Shown here: in pieces, positions 48,340 through 59,455 of the stretch
Numbering within the stretch: position 1 is the first letter of the stretch
Layout of the letters: each line of letters begins with the position of its first letter
Source: Farysia itapuensis
Taxonomy: Eukaryota > Basidiomycota > Ustilaginomycetes > Ustilaginales > Ustilaginaceae
Reading direction: 5' to 3'
Length of the DNA stretch: 64,000 nucleotides
Assembly: GCA_023212645.1 (NCBI GenBank)
Contig: JALBYC010000019.1
Span: forward strand, 152,092 to 216,091
Program-made: the position numbers and the translations under genes
The notes under the pieces: model-generated
Database searches by the model: none
What the model was told of the DNA's origin: nothing
What the model saw: the letters and a program-made list of their open reading frames with translations, nothing else

Positions 48340-50000
48340 GGTTGTGGCTTGGGCGTCACTACAGGCGGCGTGCCTTTGTAATCAACATTTGGTCCACCAG
48401 CATGTTCCGATTCCGATCTGTCTGTTCCGAAGCTGGAAGCAAGCCACAGTGAATGCATTTCAGGGCATGTGCATCGTTTGGCCATGGTGGGGCGATGGTA
48501 TATGCTGTTGTGTCGATGTTGACAGAAAAGCACGTGCCAGCGTTGCAGCTGAACGTAATCATACTGAGCAAATGCGTCAAGCCCCGCGCAAGCAATGAGA
48601 CACCTTCTTTCAAAGCCAGGTGCTCAAGCGCGAAGCTCTACCTCGCGATCGCTGTCTGTAATTTGCTCGGGTGCTTCCATCGTTACGCGGCGCACAACTT
48701 CCAGAGTGGACGCGGAGAAGCTTGTTTTGAGCGTCAAGCGGGACTGTGCCGCCGTTGGTCAAGGTTTGACATCTGCGCAGACATCCCTGTTGTATGCCTC
48801 AGCTCTCGACAGCCGACTAAGACCCGTTCCGACGCAAGGTCGACAAGCACCTTGCTCACCCAACTGGCTTTGTCCGAGCCAGACATTGACGTGTGTCTAC
48901 AATTCGGCTCTGGTCGGAACATCCGAACCAAGCAGCCAAACTGTAAAAACAATCTTGCTTGGTGGCTCCCATTCGCGGGCCCCGAGATGTGGCTTGGGAA
49001 AGAAAAGTGCGGAGTTCTTTCCCCATGCAAGTGAATGTGATTGTAAGAAGCGCTTCAAGGGGATTTGGACATTCAGGCATCTGTATCAACCATCACTTCC
49101 CTGCCCCCGCATTAATTTCACCATGGCTGGAACACATTTGGGTCGCATTGCGGCAGGATGAAGTTACGCTAGACCACGGAAGATTGACCCACGCAACTTT
49201 ATTGTAGCTCGTTCACAAAGCTTTATCTTCTGCCATCTTTAACAAAACTCGATTCGTTGACCGTGCATATCAGATGAAGCATTGTTCTACCCGGAGACGA
49301 GGCAGAGGACTACCTCGAGAGAGAGCAGCAGCATGGTGCTGACAATAGCAGGTTAATGTTGACAGCGAAAAAACTCGAAGATGCTGCATAGTCACATCTT
49401 ATTTCGGGAACCCCTAGGGAGAACATGGGTCACCCGCACATAGACTCTTTTACCCGATCTTGCTGGTAACTTTGATGTCACAAGGTTTCGACAGTAAATG
49501 AAGCCAAAAAAAACCTAAGAAGCCAACAAGGCCGTGCTGCAAACCTTAATGTGCCACCTCATGATTTGCTGAGACGGTTCCTTCGAAGACGGAACAAAGT
49601 GTATGACTTTCCCCGGTCGGCAGAGGCGGAACTTCCGCTACGCTATGGGCAAAGGGCCTCCAGCAGGAATTCACGGCAGAGTGATGGGACCTGAAGATTC
49701 CCATAGCCATAGCTGCAAGGGAGGTGATGCTTTTGGCTACTTGGACGGTGCCGTCATTTGACCACAGCACATTCTTGTTCCACACTGATCTATGTAATGT
49801 GGTGAATGGGACGTGCGTAGCTCAGCAGTGCCTCCCACATTCCTCCAAAGCTTGACTCGCCCTTGTCGCTTGATTTGCTCAGCTACTTCTTTTTTGCCCT
49901 GACATATACGGTTCCCAGATCAACACATGTCGCGACTCTCAATCTCGTATTAATATGCACTTAACCTTTGATTCCTTTGCCGTCCCTCGTGCATAGGACA
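48340..50000. other. 1.66-kb gene-poor region upstream of the forkhead gene
   Basis: The longest gene-free stretch in the window. Open frames on both strands (for example 48453-49034, 48595-49161 and 49030-48734) give sequences with mixed, low-complexity-free but non-protein-like composition and many Cys and His, and look like chance. No tRNA, Sm-site RNA or transposon remnant was recognised. AT-rich segments at 49190-49260 and 49900-49975 could be promoter sequence. A long regulatory region or a non-coding RNA is possible. Confidence 0.5.
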
Positions 50001-51124
50001 ATGGCGTTCGGTACGTCGAGTTACGTGCTATCACTGCTCACAACGATGACTGACATTTCTCTTCCAACAGCATACAACCGTCCGAGGAACAGGCCTATGT
50101 CACTTTCACCGCCCGAGTCTGCCTCGTACCGCTCCCCTCTACAATCCGTCACCATCGCATCTTCTCCAGATACGGCCATCATTCGAACGCCGTCTCCTTA
50201 CTCTCAGGAAGCTCCCGCCAGTGGCTCAGACTGTACAAACAACGATGGCCAAAAGAGCTCGAATTTGGCGCGCGCGCGACATTTCATGGCCGTGTGGCAA
50301 AGTTTACCAAGCGGAGATGCAGACTCTCGACCTCAGCATCCCTACACCGATCTCATCAAATTGTGCATCCTCAAGAGATGTGACGCCAAGCTCACTCTCA
50401 ATCAGCTCTACCACGATCTCGAAGAGAAATTCGCCTTTTTTGCAGCACAAAAGAACGGCAAAGGTTGGAAGGTAAGAGTCTGGTAATTCTGACAAACAGC
50501 GGCAGTGCTAACGTCTTTCGACTACAGAACACCCTGAGGCACAATCTCTCAACGCAGCCTTACTTCATTAAGCTGGACAGAGAACACGGACAATCGGGCA
50601 AGGGACATTATTGGACCTACGAGCCCCATCTCGAGAAACCATCCTCCTTGGCACAAAGCTCCATCCTGCAGCATTCACCCAACTGGTCCTCATTTCTCAC
50701 AGCATCGCATCAGTCCAAAGCCAGTCTACTTCGCGATGAATGGACGACAAGATCACAGTCTGGACCCATAGTACCCTCCTCAGAATTTGTCTGGGAACAA
50801 GCTCCCGCATCCCGCTCCCGTTCCTCTCCCATTGACCGCGACTATCAGCGCCGATCTGTGCACGAAGATTTTAGACTGAGTCACGCAAGTGAAGAGAGGC
50901 TACGACAGGCAAGGTCGAACGAGTCTAGATCGCAATCCCAAGTGAGCCCACTCCGGGCTAGATCGCACACTCACTCGGGCATAGGAGGCCCAGAACGGCT
51001 GCGAACGCGACTTTACCACCTGCCAGCCGTCCCGCCTCGCCGAAGTATGGGCGACTTCTACCTCAGCAACCCCATCTCAAGCACACTTTGCGCTGGACGA
51101 CGTCGAACAGGCTCTCCTTATTGA
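50001..51124 (+). CDS. Forkhead (winged-helix) transcription factor
   Basis: Exons 50001-50010, 50071-50471 and 50528-51124 code for 335 residues. Exon 1 is only 10 nt. Intron 1 (60 nt, GTACGT...CAACAG) and intron 2 (56 nt, GTAAGA...CTACAG, branch GTGCTAAC) are well supported. The DNA-binding domain spans about 92-170: HPYTDLIKLCILKRC, LTLNQLYHDLEEKFAFF and, joined by intron 2, GWKNTLRHNLSTQPYFIKLDRE with the recognition-helix N, R and H residues, then GKGHYWTYEP. Flanks are Ser/Pro/Arg-rich and disordered, with many SP and TP sites. Splicing within the recognition helix region confirms the model. Fungal forkhead factors control cell-cycle or ribosomal gene sets; the exact group cannot be told. 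Confidence 0.9.
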
Positions 51125-51497
51125 AACTTCAATCGCATCCATACGTCCCCGTTCTTCGGTCATTTCTTGTAGACCATCTCGTTAGCAACAATCGAACTCT
51201 CGCTTGTCATGTTCAGTGATACCAAGACTCGTCTAGTAAATTGTGCAAACGATTCCACTCAGCGATATGTGCCTCTGTGTCTAGTCCGAATAGGTGCTGA
51301 GCGACAAACATCCATACCTGCTTTAAAGAAAACAGTGCCATGATTGAATTTAAAGAGCCAAGCGGTCTACCTGAACTAATGAAGAAGAAAGGGAAACATG
51401 CAAAAAGTGGGGAAAGGCTAGAAAGCGGGGGGGAAAGGTCTCGTAAAACGTCAACGGTCGGGGCAAAGTCGTGAATAAATACAAATTTGAAGGGGCG
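51125..51497. other. Convergent intergenic region, forkhead / coiled-coil gene
   Basis: 373 bp between two convergent stop codons, comprising the 3' flanks. Nothing else was recognised. Confidence 0.5.
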
Positions 51498-54400
51498 TTA
51501 GAGGGAGATGAGGGGGCCCATGGCGTTGAGCGTGGATTTCTCAAAGTTGAGCATCCAGACGGGCGTCGGTTTGGGCGGGGTGACTGCGTCTTTCTTGACA
51601 AAGGCTCGGCGCGGGGGGTGCATGGATTTGGAGCGATTGGGCGCCTCGATCTGTGAAGACGACGAGGAACGGGCTGAACTGAACGAGATCTGTTTCGAGT
51701 TGCGATCGTACAACGCGGTGGAGCCGACCTTGCTGCCGGCTTCTTCGTCGTAGTATTCGTCATCAAGGGTCCGGCGCTGGGAGGACCATCCAGCCGACTC
51801 AAGCAGGTCAGAGTGCATACCGGGGAACGAGCCAGGAGTTGTTTGTGAGTTGCACATCTGCGTTGCTGCAGCAGCAGCGGTGACTGCTGCACCCGACTGA
51901 TTCGTCAGATACCCGCTAAGTCCAGAGAAAGCACCCGTCAAGTTTTGCAGACTCATCCTGCTCAGGCGGCCGCCCATGGCGGCAAATCCAGTGGACGATG
52001 TAGACGAAGAGTTTGAGTCGGTCCTCTGTCGCATAATTGGGACGGTTCCCGTTGAAGACATGGTAGGTCGGTGACTTGCGTCGATGCTCTCCCTTGCGTA
52101 GGCCGAGCGTGCGATGGGTGGCCTTCGTCCTCCGATCAAGCTCGCAATGCGAGAAGGCCCGGCAGCCATGACCGGCACACCTTCTTTAGTGATCTTTGCG
52201 GTCGGCACAACACCGCCGTTACGCTGAACAACGATGGGAGGCAAATCGAGCGCCTCTTCAGAACTGCTAAGCGCTGGGAGACGATCCTCGCGCAGAATGC
52301 CAAAAAAGTCCTCGACATCTGCAGGAGCAGGGTTTTTGCCCGCCGATCGTCGCAGACCGAGCTCGAAACTCCATTCCCTGATGAATTCTGGGCGCGGCGA
52401 AGGCGTGGAAGGTGCGGCTTGACTTTCCGTGGAGCTGGCGGACGATGCCTTGCTCAAAGCCGAGCTAACGGGCTCTAACGAGGCCGGGAAAGCGTCCATC
52501 ATCACAAGAGGACTTGAGAACGTTTCTTCAGCACGGAACAGATCAGGTGTTGGTGGTGCGATCTCTGCATCCTCGAAGGGAATTCCGAAGCTGGACTCAC
52601 TGACATCAAGACTAGGTCGGCAAGGGCCTGCCTCGATGTCGATCCAGGCGGGTGAGCCGTCGAGCGCCTTGGTCGCAGTATGGACAGTGCTGCTGGTGCT
52701 GGCGCCCTCGAGACTCTCAGAAACTTCCTCGATTTCGTCCAGGATGTGCAATCCGCCTACACCGAGACCAACGTTGTCGCTTTCAGAGGGAAGCATCTTG
52801 CGTCCAGTCCAGTCCGACACGTCCGAATCGTAGTCTGTCTGCGCGGTGTCATCTGTTCCCATCGACAGAGATGCACTGCTCTGGGATTGACCAAGACTGC
52901 CCATGCTGGAGTCGTACGCAAACATATGTCGCTTATTCTTGCCGATGCGACCACTTGACGGACGTGTCGAATTCGGGGAAGCTGGAATTGCGCTCTCCAG
53001 ACTATCATCAACTGCGGTACTGACATCAGCGGTTGAGATCTGAGAATCGTCTGCGAGGTTTCCTGTCTGAAGGCGAGACACTTGTTCTTTGGTCTTGACG
53101 TGTTGGTTTCGCTCGTGTTCCAGGCTGCCAGCAAGCGTCATGATCTGTTGTCGCATCTGATTCAGAAGCTTGGCAATCTGGGGCGATGGGACGTCTCCGA
53201 GAACCGGGGAGGCAGTCGGGCTACCACTTTTCGTAGGGCTTCCTGACCCAAGCGCAGGGCTGCGGTGAGCAGGGGCGGCATCGATCGTAGTTTGATCCAT
53301 GGCCTGGTATATGCCAAGCTCATCAACCGGCACTTCAACACCAGCGCGTTCCAGAGTGTCTGTGAGCTGGCGGAGACGAAGTCGAGCGGCCGATCGTAGC
53401 CTTCTTTGGTCGATTGCCTTAGCCTGTTCGGCACGCAATGTCTTCTCCAGATCTTGACAACGTGTACGCCACCCATCAATGTCGTCTTGCAGAACTTCCC
53501 GCTCGGCTTGCAGATCTTCGACCAGCTCTTTGACAGAGGCGAGCTCGGCTCTGAGCGCCGTCGTCAGTTCTGTCGATTCGTTCACCATCATTTCCGCATT
53601 TGCAGCTCGCTCGAACAGCTGTTGCTCTTTTGCGGCGCTCCATTGCTCCAGCTCGGCCCGCTCTGTGGCGCTTCTCTCACTTTCGTTGGCAAGCTCCCGC
53701 TCGAGTAGCTCGACTTGCCGTTTCGTTGATTCTAGCAAGGCAGCATCCCGGTTGGCTCTTGTCTTCAGTTCGTCGTGAACAGCTAGAGAAACGCTGCCTA
53801 AGCTGGCAGGCTCAGTAGCTGAGTTGAACGAACCGTGCTCGTTGGGTGAAATCGCAGAGGCTTTGTACAAGATGGAAGACCTGCGAGCGGCTCGGGCGGC
53901 GGCAGCACTTGAAGCGGACGATGGCTCGTTGTCGCGTGTCGAAGCACTGGAAGGCAGAGGCCCACTTCCAATGATCAGACTACGTCTCTTGTTGGCATTT
54001 GCGCTAGTTGGGCCATTGCTAGCAGGAGTAGCTTCCATGACAGAAGCGAGAGAGGCCATGCTACCCAGGCGAAGAGTGCGCATTCCTTGCCTCTGCGAAA
54101 GAGCTGAAGCGAAGGCGCTAGAGTTCACATCAAGGACTGCCGGAACTGTCGCCATGGACGCTCGATGCGCACGAAGAATGTCTCGTTGAATCGCGTCTAG
54201 CTGGCGGGCCTCATCAATCTGAGATGGAGCAGAGGCCTTCGCCGGGACCTCGTTGTCCACAGCTTCGATCTCTGCTGTCTTGGTAGCGCCCGTAACAGCG
54301 TGCTCAGCAGTGGCAGAAGGCATAGCTTCAACTTCCGCTGATACTTCCTTCTCCGTGGTAAAGGGTGCAGTGACTGTCGAGATCTTTGGTGTGCTTTCGT

Positions 54401-56248
54401 CGGAGAGATTGGTGGCAGAGAGAGGAGACGTTGGAAGCTCCGGCAGAGAAGGGCTGTGAGGCAGGCCGTTCCGTAGAGTCGGTGCGAGGAAGAGACTGGG
54501 CGGACGCGATTTGAGTTTGAGAGGTCTAGGTGCCAGACTGCTGCGTCTGTTTCGCTTGACGGTCTCTTCTTCCGCCTCTCGCCTCTGTCTACGTTCATCC
54601 TCCTCAGCCAGAGACTTAGGCAGCTCCAGACTGGCACGCTCTCGCAGCGGCGTGAGTGATTCCTCCTCCTCTTCTTCCTCGAGCAGCGTGCCTAGACCTT
54701 CAGGTTGAGGCGGATCGGTGTGCACAACAATCGAGCTCGGTATGGCCGGACTGGAGAGAAGCTGATTTGATAAAGCTGGAGATGAGAAGCCGTTAGCCAG
54801 TGAAGCCCCCATGGGAGGCATCAGCGTAGATTTCCAGCTCTCTCGACGTGCTGAGCTGGCACTGCTGGGTTCTGGCGATTGCGGGAAGGTGTCTGGGTTG
54901 GGCGAAGGCTTCCAGCTTGCGCGTCGCTCGCTGATCTCTTTCTGATGTATCTCTTCCAGATTCGGGATCTGGATGCTGTCAGTGCGCGAGTGCCCTGAAA
55001 AGCGCTTTGATGCACGACCAATGCTAGAGTTGGAGGCAGACCGAGGCATAGGCTTGTTGGTCAGGTCTTCAAAGAGGACGGAAGCAGCCTTGACAGTGCG
55101 GCCTTCGAGCTTCTCTAATGCAGTAAGGCGGCCATCTTCCTCGTCCTGGTGGATGGGTGTGTTTGGCATTGCCGCTCTCCAATTCCAATTGTGAACGTTG
55201 TCAGGCTCCTTTTGTGCGGACACTGCCGCTCCGAAGAGTACGCTTGCGGACGGAAGGTTGGACAGTCGGGAACTTTGACGTCGAGAGGATCCGACCGAGT
55301 TGGTCGCTTGTGTAGTAGAATCAGCAATACCAAGCCCGACACCACCCATCATCTCCATACTTTCTCGCTTGGTAGAGATGCTCATGTTGCGAGCGTGTCG
55401 ACTTAGACGACGAGATTGCCGTGTTGCGGAAGGAGACATGGAGCCTGGTGCTGTGTTAGGAGCTGAGAAGAAGTCGAATGGCACTGGCTGAACAGGGGCC
55501 GCAACGTCTTTGCCGTTCACTTGGCTATATCGCTTCCCAGGTGTAGATGATCCGAAGAGCGTCGACGAATCCAGGAATTGTTGCGATCGGCGAAACGGAG
55601 TGTCAGCGGAGAAGGAATTCGGCGCAGGGAGCGAGTGAATCCATGCGTTTTTAGCGCTGGACTCTGCTGGATGCTCAATGGCAACAATGACTGGTTCTGC
55701 TTGCCTGGCGCCCAGCAGCGAGATGCTGGCAGGTCTCGATCTGGTCAATGTGCGTGATTGAGACCGCGAATGCGTGCGAAGGTGTCCCATGGAGGAAGAC
55801 GGTGTCATAGAGGAGGCGAATGAACGCGGACTTGTGCTCTGGACCGACGGCAATGGCGAGAGTTGAGGGAGCAGGCCACTTGTGGGTACCGAGATAGACG
55901 CGTTCCTGGAATGACGATGAGCGTGTCTAGCGCGTAGGCCAGTACGATCTTGTGAGGGAGCTATTGCGTATGCAGTTGAAGATGGCCGTCCTGCTACATC
56001 GCTCGAACGAGGACTTGAGGGCGCAGCGGAAGATTGCGAATGTGTTGAAGCTGTTCTGACGTGAGAAAAAGTCGCGGACGACCGCTTCTGCGTAACGAGA
56101 GCCTGCTTTGCGCGATAGCTCTTGAGCTTTGCAGAAAGAGGATCAGTAACATACGCGCCTGATGTAGTGTGGCGACAATCATGCTTACCTTCTTCTTTGC
56201 AGACAGAATTTGCTCGCCCCTTTCGCGCTGAGCTGATGTAGACGACAT
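51498..56248 (-). CDS. Large disordered coiled-coil protein
   Basis: Exons 56248-56189 and 56126-51498 (62-nt intron, GTAAGC...CAAAG) give 1562 residues. The spliced N-terminus MSSTSAQRERGEQILSAKKK-LKSYRAKQ forms one basic helix, akin to the AAKKKLxxY start of GM130-type golgins, though this likeness is short. Most of the first 800 residues are Ser/Arg/Pro-rich and disordered, with a Glu run (LLEEEEEEES) and phosphosite-like RRxS motifs. A coiled coil spans roughly 820-960 (ELKTRANRDAALLESTKRQVELLERELANE and following). More disordered sequence and a conserved-looking last block, PKPTPVWMLNFEKSTLNAMGPL, complete it. The role is unknown; a scaffold at cortex, spindle or Golgi is possible. The first intron right after the start is typical here. 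Confidence 0.82.
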
Positions 56249-57351
56249 TGTGGGGAACTAGGAACACCAGGAGGATGGGGAAGCGTGATGCGATGTGGCC
56301 TTCAAGAATAGTTCATGAAGTGGTGTGCTGATCGAGGCCAGACGCGAGGATGCTGCCAAGAGATGGTGAATGCGGTTGAGAGGAAAAGAGGATCGCGCGT
56401 GTTGGCCAGCCAACGGTGCACAGACGCAGGTATAGGATCGGCGACGAAATGAGACGGGAGCTGATGCCAGCTAGAGTGGGATGATATGCAGATGCTCGAG
56501 CGATGTACGCGACCGATGGAGAAGACGGATGAGGATGCGAACTAGAATGAAATGAAGAAGGAAAGGGGTGGGATCAGGAGGAGAAGGATAGGAGGCTCGC
56601 CTGGTAGCAACCATGGTACCACACCCCCGACAGCAATACAAAATCCACGCGGCTGGCAATTTCAAGTTTCAGTCGCGACGTAACTTTTTCCTAATTCTCG
56701 TCTTCCCTCTCCAAATCACGGCGTCAACCCGCCGCCCGTGCCCGTCCTGCCAGCGTCACGTGCAGAAGTCCCCTCCTATGTCCTAATCCGTTAATCGCTT
56801 TGTACGCCCAGCTACGCCTTCGTCTGAGGTCACATACAAAAATCTGAACCAGATGCAAGTGGTGGACAACAAAATCCTCAGCCGGTTTGCAACACCGTCG
56901 TTCCTCACGCGAACTACCGCACTCTGCGTCTTGCTTGTTCCTGGAAAGAGTCTCGCATTCGCTGGAATCTCCGCGGTCAGAAAAGAGTTCAGGAACTTCA
57001 GACGTTGCCCCGATCGATGAAGGACTGCATTCACTTTCATTTTACGTACACAAGTCCGACATGCATAATTTTGTGATTCGAGTTGGTCTTGACGCTTTAC
57101 TGGCAGAGAGCAAAAATAGCGCGACGTGGAATCGCCTTTGTTCTCAACGTCATGTGACGCAATTCCTAGATTCCTTTTTTGCAACAATCAAAATCTCACA
57201 CAACGTGCACTTTTCAAAGCTCGCTAGCTCGACTAGCTCAAAGCCGTCTAGCCGTGCTAGCCGTATAGCAGTAAGAGATCGTGTAGACTGTGAGTTCAGA
57301 TGGGAAAATTGTGTTCGCAATATGTACGTATAATGAGAGCTATGGGTTGGT
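56249..57351. other. 1.1-kb intergenic region between two minus-strand genes
   Basis: This holds the promoter and 5' UTR of the coiled-coil gene and the 3' flank of the E2 gene. Frames at 56783-57187 (minus) and 56887-57333 (plus) do not look coding; the latter has no ATG at its start. A cluster of TAGC motifs lies at 57219-57269. Confidence 0.5.
57219..57269 (+). repeat. Clustered CTAGC motifs
   Basis: TAGC occurs at 57225, 57234, 57249, 57258 and 57266, mostly within GCTAGC or CTAGCC contexts and often 8-9 bp apart. The cluster is 83-133 bp beyond the stop of the E2 gene and so probably lies in its 3' UTR or terminator. Confidence 0.6.
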
Positions 57352-58934
57352 TCACAGCAGCATGCTGGGCATATCTTCGAGGTATTGCTTCAACTTGACC
57401 AGGAAGGTGACGGCTTCACGTCCATCCAGCAGTCGATGATCGTAGGTGAGAGCAACGACCATGATCGGTCGAACCTCCACCTTGCCATCAACAACCCAGG
57501 CCTTGTCTTTGACTGCATGCATTCCCAAAATGGCCGATCCAGGCAAATTCAGGATGGGCGTGCCGAACAGCGAGCCGAAAACGCCGCCGTTGCTGATGGT
57601 AAAGGTTCCGCCCGTCATGTCTTCGAGTGTGAGCTTGTTGTCTCGTGCCTTCTTGCCCAAGTCAGCAATAGCCTGCTCGATCTCAATGAGCGACATGGAC
57701 TCCAGGTTTCGCACAACAGGTGTGACGAGACCCTTGTCAGTGGACACGGCAACAGACAGGTCGACGTAATCCCGGTAGACGATCGTGTCTCCAAGTCCAG
57801 CACCTTCAATGCTGGCATTGGCAGCTGGGATGTCCTGCAGCGCCAGAGCAGAGGCTTTGGCAAAGGCAGACATGAAGCCGAGCTTGACACCCTTCTCTTT
57901 GAGGATGCGGTCCTTGTGTCGAGCGCGGAAGGCCATCAAGTTGGTCATATCGATCTCGTTGAACGTCGTGAGCGAGGCTGCGGTGTTCTGTGACTGCTTC
58001 AATCGCTCGGCAATCCTCAGACGCATGCGTGACATCTTGACACGGTTCTCCCCTCGGCTACCGGTTGCAGGCTTGGAAGAAGCAGATTTCGAAGGTTCTG
58101 AGGGACCTGAAGAAGAAGAAGAGCCGGAGGACTTGGACGGTGAGGCTGGCTTCGATGGCGATGACTGACCAGCAGGTGTCGGTCGAGACTCGGAAGAGCT
58201 AGAGGCCGCGGGCTTCTTGTCGTCTTTCTTCTCCGCAGACTTTGATTCCTGCTTTGGCTCCTCTTTCTTTCCTTCATCTTTCTTTGGCTCCTGCTTCTTG
58301 CCCTCATCCTTCTTGGGCTCTTCCTTCTTGCCTTCATCCTTCTTGGGCTCTTCCTTTCCGCCACCTTCTGACGGTGACTCTCCAGGCTCCAGCTTAAAGA
58401 GGTCTTTGCCGACCTCGACAGTGTCTTCCTCTTCAGCATATACCTCTACAATCGTTCCTGATTGAGGAGCGTTGACGGACACATCAATCTGATTTGATGG
58501 AGAAAGTTGGTCAGTCATTCGCAATTCGCTCAAGACATGTCCAAGCTACCCACCTTGTCGGTCTCAATGGTCGCGACTTCTTCGTCGGCCTTCACGAAAT
58601 CGCCGACCTTCTTGTTCCACTGCTTGAGAGTTCCTTCAGTAATGGATTCGGCCATCTGGGGCACCTTGACAACCTCATTCTTGCGAGACGTTGAGGAAAA
58701 GTACCTGCAAATGAGACAGTGTTAATGCTCGAAGCCCACTGTTACGTTCAACAGGCTTGGTGCTTACCTTTGCACAGAGGCTTTGGATGCAATAGCGACT
58801 TGAGGCATGGCGGCTGACACAGTGGTCAGAGCGCGGCGGGCGACCATGGGGCTTGCAGCCCGGGTCGAGCCAGATCGCAAGGCATAGGAGCGCGCGACTC
58901 GCAGACCGCTCTGTGCGGCGGTTCGAGGCAACAT
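57352..58934 (-). CDS. KGD2: Dihydrolipoamide succinyltransferase, E2 of 2-oxoglutarate dehydrogenase
   Basis: Exons 58934-58768, 58704-58554 and 58488-57352, with introns of 63 and 65 nt, code for 484 residues. The N-terminus [21 protein letters not shown] is a mitochondrial presequence. The lipoyl domain (about 58-135) carries the lipoylated Lys106 in ATIETDK; intron 2 falls just after this codon. A linker of KE-rich 10-residue repeats ([10 protein letters not shown], about 152-186) and a Ser/Pro tract replace the E3-binding domain, as expected of E2o. The catalytic domain begins [14 protein letters not shown] and ends with the DHRLLDGRE active-site motif (His and Asp). It transfers succinyl groups to CoA in the TCA cycle. 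The 30-bp repeats in the linker (58250-58360) may vary in number. Confidence 0.96.
58250..58360 (-). repeat. 30-bp repeats coding [10 protein letters not shown] in KGD2 linker
   Basis: About three and a half copies of a 30-bp unit (CCTTCATCCTTCTTGGGCTC core on the plus strand), coding for [10 protein letters not shown] with one E-to-Q change. This lies in the flexible linker between lipoyl and catalytic domains. Confidence 0.9.
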
Positions 58935-59455
58935 GACAAAGATAGAGGAGGGAGCAACTACAAACACGGATGGGATTGGTGAGCTGTGAGGAAGAAGAAT
59001 ATATTGACGACGGACGAGTCGGATTCGGCCTGCCGTTCTACCCGTCGATCGGTCTTTAATTCAGAGCACGGACTGCCCAACTCCATTACCCACGGCGTAA
59101 TTCCCATTTACGCAGAGTGTAGCTGACTCGCTATACAACGATTACGTTCTTCTCAAGGGCGGCATGTCACTCTGGCTCCAGCAGGCACACATCAGCATCC
59201 TTACTTGTCTTACAAAGGTCTTTCCGCAATTTGGCCTGCCAGGAAGAAGTCTTGATCCGCTTGACGCCGCCGCGTCGTCATGTCGCGGCAAAGAAATATT
59301 CCCTGCGGATCTTTCCGCTCCAAGTTGGATTTCCAATTTCGTTGACTTTTGGTGACTTGGCGTTCATGGCGTTGACACAAATTTGAATGGCACAAGCGGG
59401 TACTAGCATAGTCATGGTACTTTATTCGAGTACGACCTCCAGCGTATACAATGCG
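58935..59455. other. Intergenic region, KGD2 promoter / RasGEF 3' flank
   Basis: 521 bp between two minus-strand genes. It should hold the KGD2 promoter (near 58935-59100) and the RasGEF 3' end. Short frames are present but none looks coding. Confidence 0.5.

Noticed and set aside
48453..49161. Two overlapping plus-strand frames of 188-193 codons
   Set aside because: Composition is irregular with many Cys, and neither has homology that I can recognise. Described as gene-poor region instead.
56887..57333. 148-codon plus-strand frame
   Set aside because: It has no ATG at its start and runs into the TAGC cluster; it does not look coding.
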